64,000 nt of DNA from Pseudobutyrivibrio xylanivorans (GCF_008935055.1 NZ_CP043028.1:261501-325500); one strand, 5' to 3'. Shown: positions 32,924-42,140, counted from the first letter of the stretch. Notes: generated by a model from the sequence alone, not told the origin. Program-made: numbers and translations.

Positions 32924-33811
32924 CTAAGCTTTAGCATTCCTTTTCTTAAAAACTAATCTGATAATTGAAATTATGATAATCGCAACAATAAAACCTGCGA
33001 TAGTAAAAATCAAATAGTAATTCTTTACTGTTTCAACAACTGCGTCTGTTCCCTTAGGAACCTCATCCTCACCTAAATACTCAACTCGAGTTCCTCTAAC
33101 AAGCAAACGGTGAGTGTTTACACCATATGGTGTGCAGGTGAACAAGGTCACATAATCTTTTCCAGGCACAACAGACATTGCATTGGAAAGAGAATCAAGA
33201 TCTTCAGCTTCAATCATTGGATAAACCTGATCCACTTCATAAGCCAAAGTCTTATCCAATACATGGATATAGAACTTATCGCCAGCCTTCAACTGATCCA
33301 GGTTAGTAAAAAGTTCCGCTGAAGGAAGGCCTCTATGTCCTACGATGACGGAATGTGTTCCTTCACCACCAATAGGAAGCGCTGTGCCATTCATATGACC
33401 TACAGCAGTCTGAATATATTCATCAAAAGTGCCATGCACAATAGACAGCTTGAGATTAATCTTTGGAATAGAAAGATATCCCATTATGCCATCACCATTT
33501 ACATTTAGCACTGAGTAATATTGCGAGTTCAAAAACTGATCTGTTGGTGTAATTGCATCACCATCAGCACCAGTACCAAAAGCATCGTTGCCAATTTTAT
33601 TTTCGGTAATCTCTGCATTGAAAGCCTCTGCTGCCTTCCACTGCTCAGAATAGTCAGCTTCTGTCATGTTTGAAACCGAAGTCTCATAGTTATTTATAAG
33701 CTGACTTTGGACATAAATATTCCACTCATTAGAGATAGTTGGATACAAAAGAATTCCAACTCCTACCAAAAATAACAGGATTATAAAGCCTTTAATTAGC
33801 CCTTGTTTCAA
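32924..33811 (-). CDS. class C (pilus) sortase 2 (unit C)
   Basis: A 295-aa membrane transpeptidase: N-terminal helix (about 6-26), catalytic domain with VGHRG (His near 147), LFTCTPYGVNTHRLLVRG (Cys and Arg of the TLxTC..R site), and a C-terminal membrane helix plus basic tail, the class C layout. A lid-type region with DPW/DPF was not clearly seen. It polymerises pilins through LPxTG. It is two bases downstream of a second class C sortase, so the pair may divide polymerisation and tip addition or serve both pilus units. Confidence 0.92.
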   Translation of the reverse strand: MKQGLIKGFIILLFLVGVGILLYPTISNEWNIYVQSQLINNYETSVSNMTEADYSEQWKAAEAFNAEITENKIGNDAFGTGADGDAITPTDQFLNSQYYSVLNVNGDGIMGYLSIPKINLKLSIVHGTFDEYIQTAVGHMNGTALPIGGEGTHSVIVGHRGLPSAELFTNLDQLKAGDKFYIHVLDKTLAYEVDQVYPMIEAEDLDSLSNAMSVVPGKDYVTLFTCTPYGVNTHRLLVRGTRVEYLGEDEVPKGTDAVVETVKNYYLIFTIAGFIVAIIIISIIRLVFKKRNAKA

Positions 33812-33813
33812 TG

Positions 33814-34686
33814 TTATGCCCCCTTCTTAGTGATATGTCTATCTATCAGGAACAAAATCAGAATAAACACTGCTACTATAGAAAGCCCTACAATTACCCA
33901 TAACAGATAATTAGTATGCAAGCTAACCATTCCAAAGGTTGGTGTCTTGGCCTCCGCCAAAAGAGTCGGTGTGAACTCAACTCTATGCCCTCTTACCATG
34001 AGACGCTGGGTGTTTACACCATAAGGGGTGCAGGTGATAAGTGTACATAAGTCCTGCCCCTCTTCCACTGCAAGCAGATGAGTATCATCTGGCTCCACAA
34101 CATCAATAGAATCTACCTCATAAGCAAGATATTCATCCATAATGATGATGAAAAAGTCTTCTCCAATCTTCACCCTATCCAAGTCTGTGAAAAGTGTTGC
34201 ACTTGGTAAACCTCTGTGAGCAGAAAGAACTGAGTGAGTGTTAGGACCACCAACTGGAAGAGATGAGCCCTCCAAATGACCTACACCAATCTGAAGCACA
34301 TCCTCATCCGTTGTATGGAAAATCGGAAGCTTCACATTGATGCTTGGAATCTGAATATAACCCATGATTCCATCATTGTTGGCATTGAGGATACTCATGT
34401 AATATTCATCCGTGCCATTGGCCTCTGCCTCAGCAAAGGAGTCTGGCAGAATACTTGGAAGAAGCTCCTCATTGTAGCTATATGCCTTATCAAACTCTTC
34501 AACTGTATTAATTTTTCCCTCTTCAATTGCACTTGAAACTGCATTCTCATAGTTGTTAACCAATGTAGACTGCACGTGATTGTTCCAAGTGTTTGCTGCA
34601 AGAGGATACAGCAGCAAGGACAAGCCAGCTATCATCAAAGCACCAATCGCTATTAACTTATAGTTTCTTTTAAAAAATGCTTTCAT
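33814..34686 (-). CDS. class C (pilus) sortase 1 (unit C)
   Basis: A 290-aa membrane transpeptidase. I choose the ATG at 34686, preceded by GGAGAGG; an earlier in-frame ATG would put that site inside the gene. N-terminal helix (KLIAIGALMIAGLSLLLYP), catalytic His in LSAHRGLP, Cys and Arg in LITCTPYGVNTQRLMVRGHR, C-terminal helix and basic end. Similar in sequence to sortase 2, so probably a tandem duplication. It follows the unit C shaft pilin behind a stem-loop at 34781-34822. Likely acts on LPFTGG/LPQTGG/LPETGG proteins of units B and C. Confidence 0.92.
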   Translation of the reverse strand: MKAFFKRNYKLIAIGALMIAGLSLLLYPLAANTWNNHVQSTLVNNYENAVSSAIEEGKINTVEEFDKAYSYNEELLPSILPDSFAEAEANGTDEYYMSILNANNDGIMGYIQIPSINVKLPIFHTTDEDVLQIGVGHLEGSSLPVGGPNTHSVLSAHRGLPSATLFTDLDRVKIGEDFFIIIMDEYLAYEVDSIDVVEPDDTHLLAVEEGQDLCTLITCTPYGVNTQRLMVRGHRVEFTPTLLAEAKTPTFGMVSLHTNYLLWVIVGLSIVAVFILILFLIDRHITKKGA

Positions 34687-34780
34687 ACCTGACCTCTCCT
34701 TAATGCTGCACAATTAACCACATTAATTACCATAACATATAAATGTGTCCTAAATATTTAGGGAGAGCAAATGATATATA

Positions 34781-34822
34781 GAACTTCCTGTGGGTTTACC
34801 TTAAATAACCCACAAGAAGTTT
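34781..34822. other. strong stem-loop after the unit C shaft pilin
   Basis: ACTTC.TGTGGGTT / AACCCACA.GAAGT with a 10-nt loop, 34 nt past the pilin stop; T-run on the plus-strand side. It is in the same place as the stem-loop after the unit B pilin, so it probably lowers sortase expression relative to pilin. Confidence 0.6.
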
Positions 34823-34855
34823 TTATATCTAAGTTCTTCTAAAACTAAGTGATTA

Positions 34856-36247
34856 TTACTTTACAGCGTTCTTGCGAATTGCTACGAAGTAAAGTGCAGC
34901 TGCAAGAACCATGATAGCAACACCAAGTACTGTGAAGATTGTTGTACCAATACCACCAGTAAATGGGAGCTTGATAAGAGTTGAATCCTCAACAGTTAAT
35001 GTCACATGAACTGATTGAGTAGACTCGCCAATTGTCTTTGTCATTTGTTCATAGTTTTCATTAATTGAGTATCCCTGTGGAGCCTCAGTCTCTGTAAACT
35101 GATATGTTCCCTCGTCAAGACCTGTAACCTTAAGGATACCTTCCTCACCTGTTACAAGCTCTGTGTTTGTGCTAGCTGGATCATATACATATTCCTTCTT
35201 TGTAGAGTCATATGTAAATGTAAGAACCTTATCTTCTACAGCTGGCTCTGTATCAGTTGCAGCCTTACCCTTCTTTGTAAGAGTGAACTTTGCACCTGCA
35301 AGCTTCTTTCCATCTGTACCTGTCTTTGTAAGTGTGATATCACCTTCGAAACCATTTACTGTGATTCTTCCAAGCTCATCACCATCATTTACCTGATATG
35401 TAGCCTCGTTCTTATAAAACTCTGGTGATGTTACTGTAGCTGTATATGTAATCTTAAGAGTTTTTCCAGCATTATCATGCTTGAATTCCTTTGTCTGAGC
35501 ATCATAAACAACCTCTGTTAAATCGAGAGCGTACTTAATAACGCCGTCTGCCTCAGAAACCTTTGTAAACGAATAAGCATGATCTTCATCAGCATAATTT
35601 ACATTTACAGCAACCTGTGTTAAATCAGAAAGGTTTGTAGCATAATCGTAAACAACAAACTTATTTGCAAAATCAGGAATCTGCTTTGTAATCTCGAAGT
35701 TTACTTCCTGACCATTGTGAACAAACTGATCATCAGCTGTCTTTGTAAGGTCATTATCAGTACCCTTTGCTGTCACTGTCTGTGATGCAGCAACGTACTT
35801 ACCCTTGTTATCACGTGTAATTGCAACAGTAACCATTGGGCTGTATGTAGCCTGCTCACTTGTTGCAACGATGTAGTATACACCAGCCTCAAGTTCTGTG
35901 AATGTTACAGCTCCGTTTGAAGCCTTAAGTGTCTTCTCTGCTTTAAGGTTTGCTCCAGCAAATGCAGTCTTAATAGCTGTAACCTGATCAGCTGTCATAG
36001 CTGTCTCTGTTACATTAGTAGCTGTGTTGTCAGCGTAATCGAACTTATAAGAGTTCTTTGCCCAATCCTTAACATCAACCTTGTTGTCCTTAAGTGTTGC
36101 TACTGTGTAAAGATAAACTGTAGCATCGTCCTTCAATCCCTGTATAGTGATTGAAGCTGTGTTCTCTGCGGCAAAAGCTGTAACGCTCATTGCCATCATC
36201 ATTACTGCTGCCAATGCAGTAGCAATAACTTTTTTGAATTTCTTCAT
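34856..36247 (-). CDS. LPFTGG shaft pilin (unit C), nested in-frame start
   Basis: A 463-aa pilin read from the ATG at 36247, with AAGGAG at 36257-36262 nine bases upstream. Signal peptide (MKKFKKVIATALAAVMMMAM), N-terminal domain, D2-type domain (about 165-270; NGQEVNFEITKQIPDF), Cna-B-like domain (about 290-425; GDITLTKTGTDGKKL to FTETEAPQGYSI with its E-box Glu), LPFTGG, membrane helix and short basic tail. Closely related to the unit B shaft pilin. The frame is continuous with the adhesin upstream (no stop between), so it may also be made as the end of a longer product. Confidence 0.85.
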   Translation of the reverse strand: MKKFKKVIATALAAVMMMAMSVTAFAAENTASITIQGLKDDATVYLYTVATLKDNKVDVKDWAKNSYKFDYADNTATNVTETAMTADQVTAIKTAFAGANLKAEKTLKASNGAVTFTELEAGVYYIVATSEQATYSPMVTVAITRDNKGKYVAASQTVTAKGTDNDLTKTADDQFVHNGQEVNFEITKQIPDFANKFVVYDYATNLSDLTQVAVNVNYADEDHAYSFTKVSEADGVIKYALDLTEVVYDAQTKEFKHDNAGKTLKITYTATVTSPEFYKNEATYQVNDGDELGRITVNGFEGDITLTKTGTDGKKLAGAKFTLTKKGKAATDTEPAVEDKVLTFTYDSTKKEYVYDPASTNTELVTGEEGILKVTGLDEGTYQFTETEAPQGYSINENYEQMTKTIGESTQSVHVTLTVEDSTLIKLPFTGGIGTTIFTVLGVAIMVLAAALYFVAIRKNAVK

Positions 36248-39200
36248 TACATTTTTCTCCTTGTATTTATTTATTAATTCTTTATTTAATAACAGCGTCG
36301 CAAGTAGCATTAACAATACTCCGCTGATTGTGAAGAAATGAATTCCACCGCCACCAGTCTGTGGGAGTGTGAAGGTCATCATATTATAGAAATCAACCTT
36401 TTTCTCAAATACAGTAGGATCATTTGTGTTGGCAGCTAGGTTTGTGAAATCCACATATACCCATCTATCTGCTTCATATGAACTCTCATAGTAAACTGCA
36501 TTTGCCATATCATCATCTACAACAATTCTGGTGTTGTAGCTAGATAACTTAAATTTCTGAGATTCTACACCAACCTCACATATTACAAACTTATCTTCAT
36601 AGAGATGTTCGAAAATGGCCGTCTCATCTGCTTTTAAGTAAAAGCTTCCGTCCTGCCCAGTGATGTACTCCGTGTCGCCAATTTTATATGTCTGATTTGC
36701 CATGACATTCCATACATTATCAACAATCTTTTTCATGACAAATTTGTATCTTGCATCTGGATCAGGAACCACATCCGTACCATTAGAAACATGCTTTGTA
36801 ATTCTGAAAGTCTTTTCTGGAACATCAAGCTGATTCTTAATTGCCTTAACATCTGTCCAGCCATCACCAACCTTATTATTCCATGCATCCAATGACAAGT
36901 ACTGAGCTGCATCGTTTAAGGCAATAAGCGAATAAGACTTTCCACCATCTGAATAAGCAGTAACTGTAAGCTTCCAAATAGCTGCCTCAGGTGTCTTGTA
37001 CCCTTCTGGAGCATTTGTTTCCTTCATATAATAAACACGTGAAGAGCTGTTTCCGCCATCTGGAATCACTCCAGCAGCAACGCCCTTAAATGAAATTGTT
37101 CCATTCTGATCTGAAACTGTAACTGCACTCTGACCATTTGCAATCTCTGCAATCTTTGTACAAGCCTCGTCAGTGAAAAGTGTGAACTCTGCTCCTGCTA
37201 AAGCTGCACCCTTTTCATCCTTCTTGAAGTTCTCATAGTCAACAGTTCTTGTCTCGTTCTTAGTGAAGTTGTAGCTAATCTTACAGTTTGATACATTAGC
37301 ACCACGCTCGAAATAAACAACTGTGAGAACGTGCTCCTTCTGGCTTAATTCCTTTACATTATTCTCTGGAAGAATATTGTAAATATTTGTAGTGCCAATG
37401 CCCTTTGCCTCAACACCATTTGAGTTTTTAAAGTAGCAAGAATAATTCTCATCAAGAGACGATGTAAGCATGTGACCCTCTTGGTTGTAATCACCCTGGA
37501 TTAAAACCTCGCCTGTCTTGAAATTAATCTGTCCCTTTACTGCATCATGAATACCACCAATATCAAGCACAAGCTTTCCGTCAATGTAAACATATACATC
37601 GTCGTCACCTGAGAACTTGAATACTGTATCCTTACCATTTGTTGTTCCAGTGTCATTAACACTAAAGTTAATAGGAAGAATCATTCCAAAATGATTGTCA
37701 TCATTTTCAAATGGTCTAAACTGGCTACCACCCATTTTAGGAACGACCTGATTATGATTTGAATCATAAACATACTTAGCCTGGCTACTGTCGATTGTCC
37801 AATAGCCTTCTTTATCCTTTGAGAAAACAACTCCAGTATCATAGTATGCTTTAGAAATATAATCGTAATTTGATTTATTATATTGATAATTCACCACATT
37901 GTTTGGGAACAATGGATGTGATGAATAAGGACCATACTTAGCAAGGTAGAACTGACCGTTGGCAAGTACATTACCTGCAGCTCCCTGATATACATGACCA
38001 TAGTGGCAATGATCACCATCGTTATCTCTTTGTCCACTACCACCTGTAATAAACCAGAAGCCTTCACCAAATACCTTTGTATTATTTACATAATTAATAA
38101 GTGTGGCTCCATTAACAACTGTGGTTGTCCCTGTAAGCTCTGCTGTAACAGGCTCAAGCTCCACAATGATTTTATTGAACTGACCGTTTACAGTTCTAAT
38201 CATCTGTGCTTCAAACTCATAGCTTGTAGCATTGTTACCTGGATTAAATTCAAGTCTTCCCAACTCGTATCCGCGCTCCACAACAATGCTCTTAATATAG
38301 TAATTTTCAGGAGCAACAAAGTTGAACTTAAAGTTTGGATCAGTCTGATATTCACCATTAGGTCCTTTATGGGCAGAACCATTAGAACCATAAATGAAGC
38401 AGTCTTTTATATTATCTGAATAAGGAGCAAACTTTTTGTATGCACCATTAAACTGAACCTGGATTGCAAATCTGTCATTACGTTCAGCATTATCAAAAGG
38501 CGCTATAAAAGCCCAGCTGGCATTGCTGCAATATGCTGCACCATAAGCTGAGTTCTTGTATAATACGTTATTCTCTCCAATACCTTCTAGGGCATAGATA
38601 GAAAAACCTTCAGCTTCGAACTCCAAAGCTTCCTCACAAATGCTAGCATCAATTACTTCTATCGAATCATCATCGTTAATATGTACAATCTCGTCAAAAA
38701 CTTCTGTTGCTGAAGCAATAGAAATATTTACCGCATAGCCTTCATTAGGCTCAACTTCGTATTCAGTTCCATCCTCTGATAAAACAACAAAACGAAGATC
38801 AAAGGCATAATACATGTCAATATTCTCCGGAGTTGTGGCTTCATCTGCAAGCTGCTTCTGATGCTCAGTAAGAGTTACTCTGTCCGCTCTAAACTCTACA
38901 TCCTGATCAAAAGCTCCTGCTGGAACAACGGCTGTGATTTTAAAATCACCTACCTGAACCTCAAAGGTTTTGTCCTCTTCATTTTCCTCTTCAATTAATT
39001 CTTCATAACCACAATAGATACATGTTCTTTTGTTTAAATCTGTTTTAATTTCTGTATCTACTATCTTCTGAGCTACTTCCTCATTCTCAGATAATGAAAC
39101 TTCATCAACTGTATCCTGACAAACAATATTTGTATTATCAGTAGCTTCTATATTTTCAATACCCTCTTCAACAACCTCAGTACTGATTGTATCTTCTGTA

Positions 39201-39862
39201 TTCTCTACAACATCTGTATTGTTTTCTTCTATAGTAGCCTCTTCTACATTAGCTTCTACTATAGTAGTTTCTTCTGTCACTTCCTCATTAGGCATTTCAA
39301 AAACACATGCCTCAATAAATTCTTCACCGCAATCAACGCAGTGCTTTAAGTGTGTGCCATCACCATTACTTGTGTACTTGCAATTAGCATGCGCACACTC
39401 TTCAGTTGTTTCTCCCTCAATCTCTCCTTCAATTATTTCTTCATTATCACCCTCAGTAGAAGACTCCTCAGAGGATTCATCTGATGTCTTTTCTGAATCA
39501 GAATTATTATCCTCTGTATTACTCTTGTCCTGTTCTTTTAAATCGTCATTTAAGAAATCTTCATCATTTTTTGAATCGGCACCTGGCTGTTCTCCCAAAT
39601 TATCAGCCTGTGTCTCTCCTGACAGACCAGCATCGGTCTTTCCTGCCTCCCCTGCAGCATCATCAGAAGAGCTGCCAGCGTCGTCAACAGATGGTTCGTT
39701 TGATTCTATATTCATTTCTCCCTTTTCAATAGCCTCATCTGCGACCGCCGTCATAGCACTTGCATCAGCCTGCTGTGCAAACGCTCCTATCGGCTCAGCA
39801 ACAAATAATGCAACCGCAACAGCGACTGACATTACCCGCTTCAAAACCAGATACCTTTTCAT
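34856..39862 (-). CDS. LPQTGG tip adhesin read in frame into the shaft pilin (unit C)
   Basis: A 1668-codon open frame. Codons 1-1205 are a tip adhesin: signal peptide (1-29), acidic Ser/Glu-rich region, CVDC (175-178) and CIYC (281-284) split by a Thr/Glu stretch, a beta-rich domain, a fibro-slime/PA14-like domain (about 610-880; FKFSGDDDVYVYIDGK, DIGGIHDAVKGQI), Cna-B-like domains, TLPQTGG, membrane helix and a basic end. There is then no stop: codon 1206 is the ATG of the shaft pilin. Losing one base of an A5 run just before it would give TAATG. So this is either a true polyprotein with an internal signal peptide, or one with a recent indel. First gene of unit C. Confidence 0.75.
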   Translation of the reverse strand: MKRYLVLKRVMSVAVAVALFVAEPIGAFAQQADASAMTAVADEAIEKGEMNIESNEPSVDDAGSSSDDAAGEAGKTDAGLSGETQADNLGEQPGADSKNDEDFLNDDLKEQDKSNTEDNNSDSEKTSDESSEESSTEGDNEEIIEGEIEGETTEECAHANCKYTSNGDGTHLKHCVDCGEEFIEACVFEMPNEEVTEETTIVEANVEEATIEENNTDVVENTEDTISTEVVEEGIENIEATDNTNIVCQDTVDEVSLSENEEVAQKIVDTEIKTDLNKRTCIYCGYEELIEEENEEDKTFEVQVGDFKITAVVPAGAFDQDVEFRADRVTLTEHQKQLADEATTPENIDMYYAFDLRFVVLSEDGTEYEVEPNEGYAVNISIASATEVFDEIVHINDDDSIEVIDASICEEALEFEAEGFSIYALEGIGENNVLYKNSAYGAAYCSNASWAFIAPFDNAERNDRFAIQVQFNGAYKKFAPYSDNIKDCFIYGSNGSAHKGPNGEYQTDPNFKFNFVAPENYYIKSIVVERGYELGRLEFNPGNNATSYEFEAQMIRTVNGQFNKIIVELEPVTAELTGTTTVVNGATLINYVNNTKVFGEGFWFITGGSGQRDNDGDHCHYGHVYQGAAGNVLANGQFYLAKYGPYSSHPLFPNNVVNYQYNKSNYDYISKAYYDTGVVFSKDKEGYWTIDSSQAKYVYDSNHNQVVPKMGGSQFRPFENDDNHFGMILPINFSVNDTGTTNGKDTVFKFSGDDDVYVYIDGKLVLDIGGIHDAVKGQINFKTGEVLIQGDYNQEGHMLTSSLDENYSCYFKNSNGVEAKGIGTTNIYNILPENNVKELSQKEHVLTVVYFERGANVSNCKISYNFTKNETRTVDYENFKKDEKGAALAGAEFTLFTDEACTKIAEIANGQSAVTVSDQNGTISFKGVAAGVIPDGGNSSSRVYYMKETNAPEGYKTPEAAIWKLTVTAYSDGGKSYSLIALNDAAQYLSLDAWNNKVGDGWTDVKAIKNQLDVPEKTFRITKHVSNGTDVVPDPDARYKFVMKKIVDNVWNVMANQTYKIGDTEYITGQDGSFYLKADETAIFEHLYEDKFVICEVGVESQKFKLSSYNTRIVVDDDMANAVYYESSYEADRWVYVDFTNLAANTNDPTVFEKKVDFYNMMTFTLPQTGGGGIHFFTISGVLLMLLATLLLNKELINKYKEKNVMKKFKKVIATALAAVMMMAMSVTAFAAENTASITIQGLKDDATVYLYTVATLKDNKVDVKDWAKNSYKFDYADNTATNVTETAMTADQVTAIKTAFAGANLKAEKTLKASNGAVTFTELEAGVYYIVATSEQATYSPMVTVAITRDNKGKYVAASQTVTAKGTDNDLTKTADDQFVHNGQEVNFEITKQIPDFANKFVVYDYATNLSDLTQVAVNVNYADEDHAYSFTKVSEADGVIKYALDLTEVVYDAQTKEFKHDNAGKTLKITYTATVTSPEFYKNEATYQVNDGDELGRITVNGFEGDITLTKTGTDGKKLAGAKFTLTKKGKAATDTEPAVEDKVLTFTYDSTKKEYVYDPASTNTELVTGEEGILKVTGLDEGTYQFTETEAPQGYSINENYEQMTKTIGESTQSVHVTLTVEDSTLIKLPFTGGIGTTIFTVLGVAIMVLAAALYFVAIRKNAVK

Positions 39863-39990
39863 AGAAAATTATTCTCTCCTTAGTTGGTCGATAAATTTGA
39901 ACAAACTGTGTTTAAATTTTGAAAATTGTGTGTTCAAACTATGTCGCCATATGTAATATTACAAACATAATCAAGCATTGAAAAGTGCGT

Positions 39991-40015
39991 TGGCAAGATA
40001 ATCCATTTTTTGGCA
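39991..40015 (-). promoter_or_regulatory. TGCCA-N15-TGCCA box, unit C
   Basis: Two exact TTGCCA half-sites 20 nt apart on the minus strand, about 130-150 nt upstream of the adhesin start and abutting the unit D terminator. Closer to the gene, 39896-39938 form an imperfect palindrome with TTTGAACA/TGTTCAAA ends. Confidence 0.7.
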
Positions 40016-40055
40016 AAAAAATAATCTAGCCCCTTATTGGAACTAGATTATTTTT
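40015..40055. terminator. unit D terminator, bidirectional
   Basis: AATAATCTAG / CTAGATTATT with a 13-nt loop, A-tract and T-tract on both sides. On the minus strand its seven-T tail runs directly into the unit C TGCCA box. Confidence 0.8.
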
Positions 40056-40094
40056 CGTGTATTAAACCACAAATTCTGTATAAATGCCGTAAAA

Positions 40095-41258
40095 TCAACG
40101 TTTTTCGTCATTTTTTGGTGGCAATGCAAATGTAGTTTTTTTCTTCTTATTCACAATATACATTGCAATTGAAAATGCAATTATGCACACCACTAAAATG
40201 ACAATTGTTACGATAACCGTTCTCATTAGATGTTCACTTTCTAATGACTCAGGTACTTCCTCATCAGGAATTGTTGTTGGCTCCTCTCCTGCTAATGGAG
40301 TCTCTTCGTCGCCAATTGTGATTGTATCTCCACCCGACTTTGGTGTTTCATCATCTTCGATCGTTGTAGTATCTCCAGCAAGAGGAGTTTCCTCTTCTTC
40401 GATTGTTACATTCTCGGTAGTATTTGCTGCCACATTTGTAGTTGTTTCTCTTCTATTATTTACCACCTGAGGTCTCTGAGTTGTAGTCGAAGTTAACTGT
40501 GTACCTCCATCTAAATACTCATATTCATAGGTGTATGTTGGCTCACCCTGAACATAAACCGTAGTGGTTTCTTCAATAGTTTCGTATGTAATCGTTGCAG
40601 GTAATTTATTATATGTAAATTTAATAACTGTGTTATCTGCAATTTTTTCGGTCTTTTCAGTGGCATCTGGAGTGTAGTCTATAATGTGTCGCGCAGGTAC
40701 TACTGCCTCCTCGCCTTTTGCACCATACAATGTTTCCTCTGGATAAAGGGTATTTCCCTTTTCATCTAAATACTGAACCTTGTATGAAATTACTGAGCCA
40801 ACACCGTAAGCTGCTACATAGGTTTCATCACCTGTTACATTGATGCTAATAGCTGTTGTGCTATTCGAACCTTCTGGCTTATATAAATCATCTGCTCCGG
40901 CAACTCTAAGTCCCTTTACATAATACTTTGAATTACCATCACCTTTAATCTTTATAAGCTTAGCAGCATCAAACGTGATTTTATCACCGTAATTTAATCC
41001 TGATATAATAAGTTTAAAATCAACTTTTTCTCCAGCCTTGTTGGTTCTTTTTCTAACCTCAGTTTTTATTTCCGGTTCATTTTCCGTTTTGGTGAACTGT
41101 AATGCGCTTTCATCAAAGCTTGCATCCTCATTATCACCAATTACAATATTCACTGTGTAAGTGTATGCCGCATCTGCTGTTACCACATTGCCCCAGGTAA
41201 GTGCAAACACAAATACCATTGATAGGATGCAACCCAAAAATCTTTTCATACCTTTCAT
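40095..41258 (-). CDS. MucBP-like membrane-anchored surface protein (unit D, module part 5)
   Basis: A 387-aa paralogue of 18594-19625 and 28609-29742. Signal peptide (1-31), extracellular domain with YTVNIVIGDNEDASFDE and AYGVGSVISYKVQYLDEKG, a MucBP-like repeat (about 165-215), a Thr-rich linker with ETPLAG twice, DETPKSGG and DEEVPES, a membrane helix (about 352-373) and KKKKTTF tail. One base after the NPQTG gene; last of unit D. The repeated acidic-P-L-A-G motifs are typical of Clostridial surface proteins; no sortase is known to use them. Confidence 0.75.
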   Translation of the reverse strand: MKGMKRFLGCILSMVFVFALTWGNVVTADAAYTYTVNIVIGDNEDASFDESALQFTKTENEPEIKTEVRKRTNKAGEKVDFKLIISGLNYGDKITFDAAKLIKIKGDGNSKYYVKGLRVAGADDLYKPEGSNSTTAISINVTGDETYVAAYGVGSVISYKVQYLDEKGNTLYPEETLYGAKGEEAVVPARHIIDYTPDATEKTEKIADNTVIKFTYNKLPATITYETIEETTTVYVQGEPTYTYEYEYLDGGTQLTSTTTQRPQVVNNRRETTTNVAANTTENVTIEEEETPLAGDTTTIEDDETPKSGGDTITIGDEETPLAGEEPTTIPDEEVPESLESEHLMRTVIVTIVILVVCIIAFSIAMYIVNKKKKTTFALPPKNDEKR

Positions 41259-41259
41259 C

Positions 41260-42126
41260 TTAGGCTACCTCCTTTTTCTTATTTAACATGAGCACTGCGT
41301 AACAACCAATAAGTCCCATTCCAATGATGAACATTACTCCACAAACAACAAGCGGAAGAATTGAATCTCCAGTCTGTGGATTTCCAGCATTATCTCCACC
41401 TGCAAGTGGGACATCCGAATCGTCAATTGAAACAACCTCTGTTCCATTTTCAAGAGTCTTGAGAATCTTCTTTACAATTGATCTCTTTTCAGAAACTGGC
41501 ACATTCTTTGTAATGGCGTTAACCTTTGTGACTTTGTTTGTTTCGGTCTTGCTGTACTTAGCTGACTCAGTAGACTCAGCACCAAACTTGATATTCAAAT
41601 TTGCCTGCGTAGCCATATAGGCATTAGTCTGTGAATTTCCATCCAAGGTGATAGTGATTGTTACCACTCCGCTACCACCTGCTGGGATAGAACCAAGAGA
41701 AAAATAAGCACCTTCGTGTCCGCTTACCTGATTCAGACCAACTACCTCGTCTGCATCACCGCCAACTGTCTCACTATCAAAAAGTGTCTCCTCATTGTTA
41801 ATAATTTTGAAGGAATAAGCGCCTCCCTGTGCACCAGATGTATCCTCAAGTGATTTAACTACATCTGCATTCATATAGAAATCAGTGCTCTCTGTAGTGG
41901 CGTTTATATACTTAACTGAATAAGTAATTGTATCACCAGGCATAGCATTTTTTATTTTTGCTGCGTTACTGTCATAGTTAGACTCGAAAGCTGTTCCATT
42001 ATAAGTTACATTCCAGCTATAGCTAAGTCCATCTGACTCTGCTGCTTTTGATGTTTCCTTTACGCCTGTAAATCCTGCTACCACAAGAGTGAGAGCAAGG
42101 ACTAAATTAAATAAACCCTTTTTCAT
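41260..42126 (-). CDS. NPQTG-anchored surface protein (unit D, module part 4)
   Basis: A 288-aa exported protein. Signal peptide (1-28), SYSWNVTYNGTAFESNYDS, MPGDTITYSVKYINAT, VTITITLDGNSQTNAYM as in its paralogues, a basic Val/Lys-rich segment (about 195-225), VPLAGGDNAGNPQTGD, membrane helix and KKKEVA. NPQTG is a class B sortase type signal. No sortase gene lies in unit D; the SipW-SrtB fusion of unit A is the best candidate enzyme. Confidence 0.8.
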   Translation of the reverse strand: MKKGLFNLVLALTLVVAGFTGVKETSKAAESDGLSYSWNVTYNGTAFESNYDSNAAKIKNAMPGDTITYSVKYINATTESTDFYMNADVVKSLEDTSGAQGGAYSFKIINNEETLFDSETVGGDADEVVGLNQVSGHEGAYFSLGSIPAGGSGVVTITITLDGNSQTNAYMATQANLNIKFGAESTESAKYSKTETNKVTKVNAITKNVPVSEKRSIVKKILKTLENGTEVVSIDDSDVPLAGGDNAGNPQTGDSILPLVVCGVMFIIGMGLIGCYAVLMLNKKKEVA

Positions 42127-42140
42127 ATCCTACTCCCCTC

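Noticed and set aside
39219..39956. A 245-codon plus-strand Ser-rich open frame opposite the unit C adhesin.
   Set aside because: It is the antisense of the Ser/Glu-rich region of the adhesin; such frames arise from that composition, and it ends in the control region.
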